Positions 5,918-6,111 of a DNA stretch of 6,111 bases are shown here, in pieces. Under the pieces are notes generated by a model. That model was given only the letters and a program-made list of their open reading frames with translations, was not told the origin of the DNA and searched no databases. The position numbers were made by a program, and so were the translations under genes. Every line of letters starts with the position of its first letter. Positions within the stretch are counted from its first letter, which is position 1. The stretch is from contig VAXT01000111.1 of assembly GCA_005883245.1 (NCBI GenBank), forward strand, positions 1 to 6,111, given 5' to 3'. The DNA is from Actinomycetota bacterium (GTDB taxonomy: Bacteria; Actinomycetota; Thermoleophilia; Gaiellales; Gaiellaceae).

Positions 5918-6111
5918 TCACGCGGCACGGGGGAGATGCCTGCCGCTGAGGTGGTCGACGACGCGCTCGGCTTCGAGTGGAAGCACCGACAGCTCGGGTG
6001 GCGGCCGGCGGATGAAGCCGTGTAGGAGCATGAGGTCTTCCGCCTGGCTTGCCGTCAGCGCCTCCTCGAGCGGGTCTGAGCCGCGGCAGGCTGCGATCCC
6101 GGCCTCGATCT
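5918..6111 (-). CDS. C-terminal end of an unrecognised protein (5' end beyond window)
   Basis: On the minus strand one frame is open from the window edge (first whole codon at 6109) to a TGA at 5918, giving 63 residues with nearly every codon ending in C or G, as in the other genes. The other two minus frames either stop early or have poor third-position bias. Readable pieces are SDPLEEALTASQAEDLMLLHGF, a proline-rich IRRPPPELSVLPLEAE, and a short helical end VVDHLSGRHLP. I recognise no domain, and no membrane segment or metal motif is present. It is transcribed toward the sigma gene, 83 bases upstream of it, so co-transcription is possible but not shown. Confidence 0.65.
   Translation of the reverse strand, partial: IEAGIAACRGSDPLEEALTASQAEDLMLLHGFIRRPPPELSVLPLEAERVVDHLSGRHLPRAA

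Overview
This 6.1 kb window is GC-rich DNA with strongly G/C-biased third codon positions, frequent GTG starts and 4-base stop/start overlaps. Together with the style of the sigma-factor/membrane-protein pair on the right, this suggests a high-GC actinobacterium, possibly of the Thermoleophilia type (Gaiellales or Solirubrobacterales). That placement is inferred from style; there is no marker gene here.

Left half (1-3758, + strand): a tightly coupled signalling operon. It starts with the 3' part of a CheR-type methyltransferase that carries two PAS-like regions joined by a long heptad-repeat coiled coil. A soluble PAS-PAS histidine kinase follows, overlapping it by GTGA, and then an OmpR/PhoB-type response regulator with a second GTGA overlap. 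In many bacteria CheR, PAS, coiled coil and kinase parts occur in one large CheB/CheR-PAS-kinase polypeptide; here the kinase is a separate, translationally coupled gene. The likely flow is cytoplasmic signal sensing (PAS), phosphorelay from His272 to Asp52, and DNA binding by the winged-helix domain.

Middle (3759-4438, + strand): a STAS-domain (anti-sigma-factor antagonist-like) gene 54 bases downstream. Its reading frame appears to run out of true coding sequence before its stop codon. The well-coded continuation, a CxC...CxxC zinc-ribbon-like module, lies in the -1 frame and has no start codon of its own nearby. A X_XXY_YYZ heptamer and a stem-loop sit where a frame change would be needed. 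This is either programmed -1 frameshifting or a one-base indel, and it is the most interesting point in the window.

Right half (4439-6111): a 200-base convergent intergenic stretch containing a long imperfect inverted repeat that encloses smaller hairpins. Next, on the - strand, come a single-pass membrane protein of unknown family and the ECF-type sigma factor upstream of it (ATGA overlap). At the right edge is the C-terminal end of an unrecognised gene, also on the - strand. The sigma factor and membrane protein look like an ECF sigma/partner pair, but the partner lacks the usual zinc anti-sigma motif.
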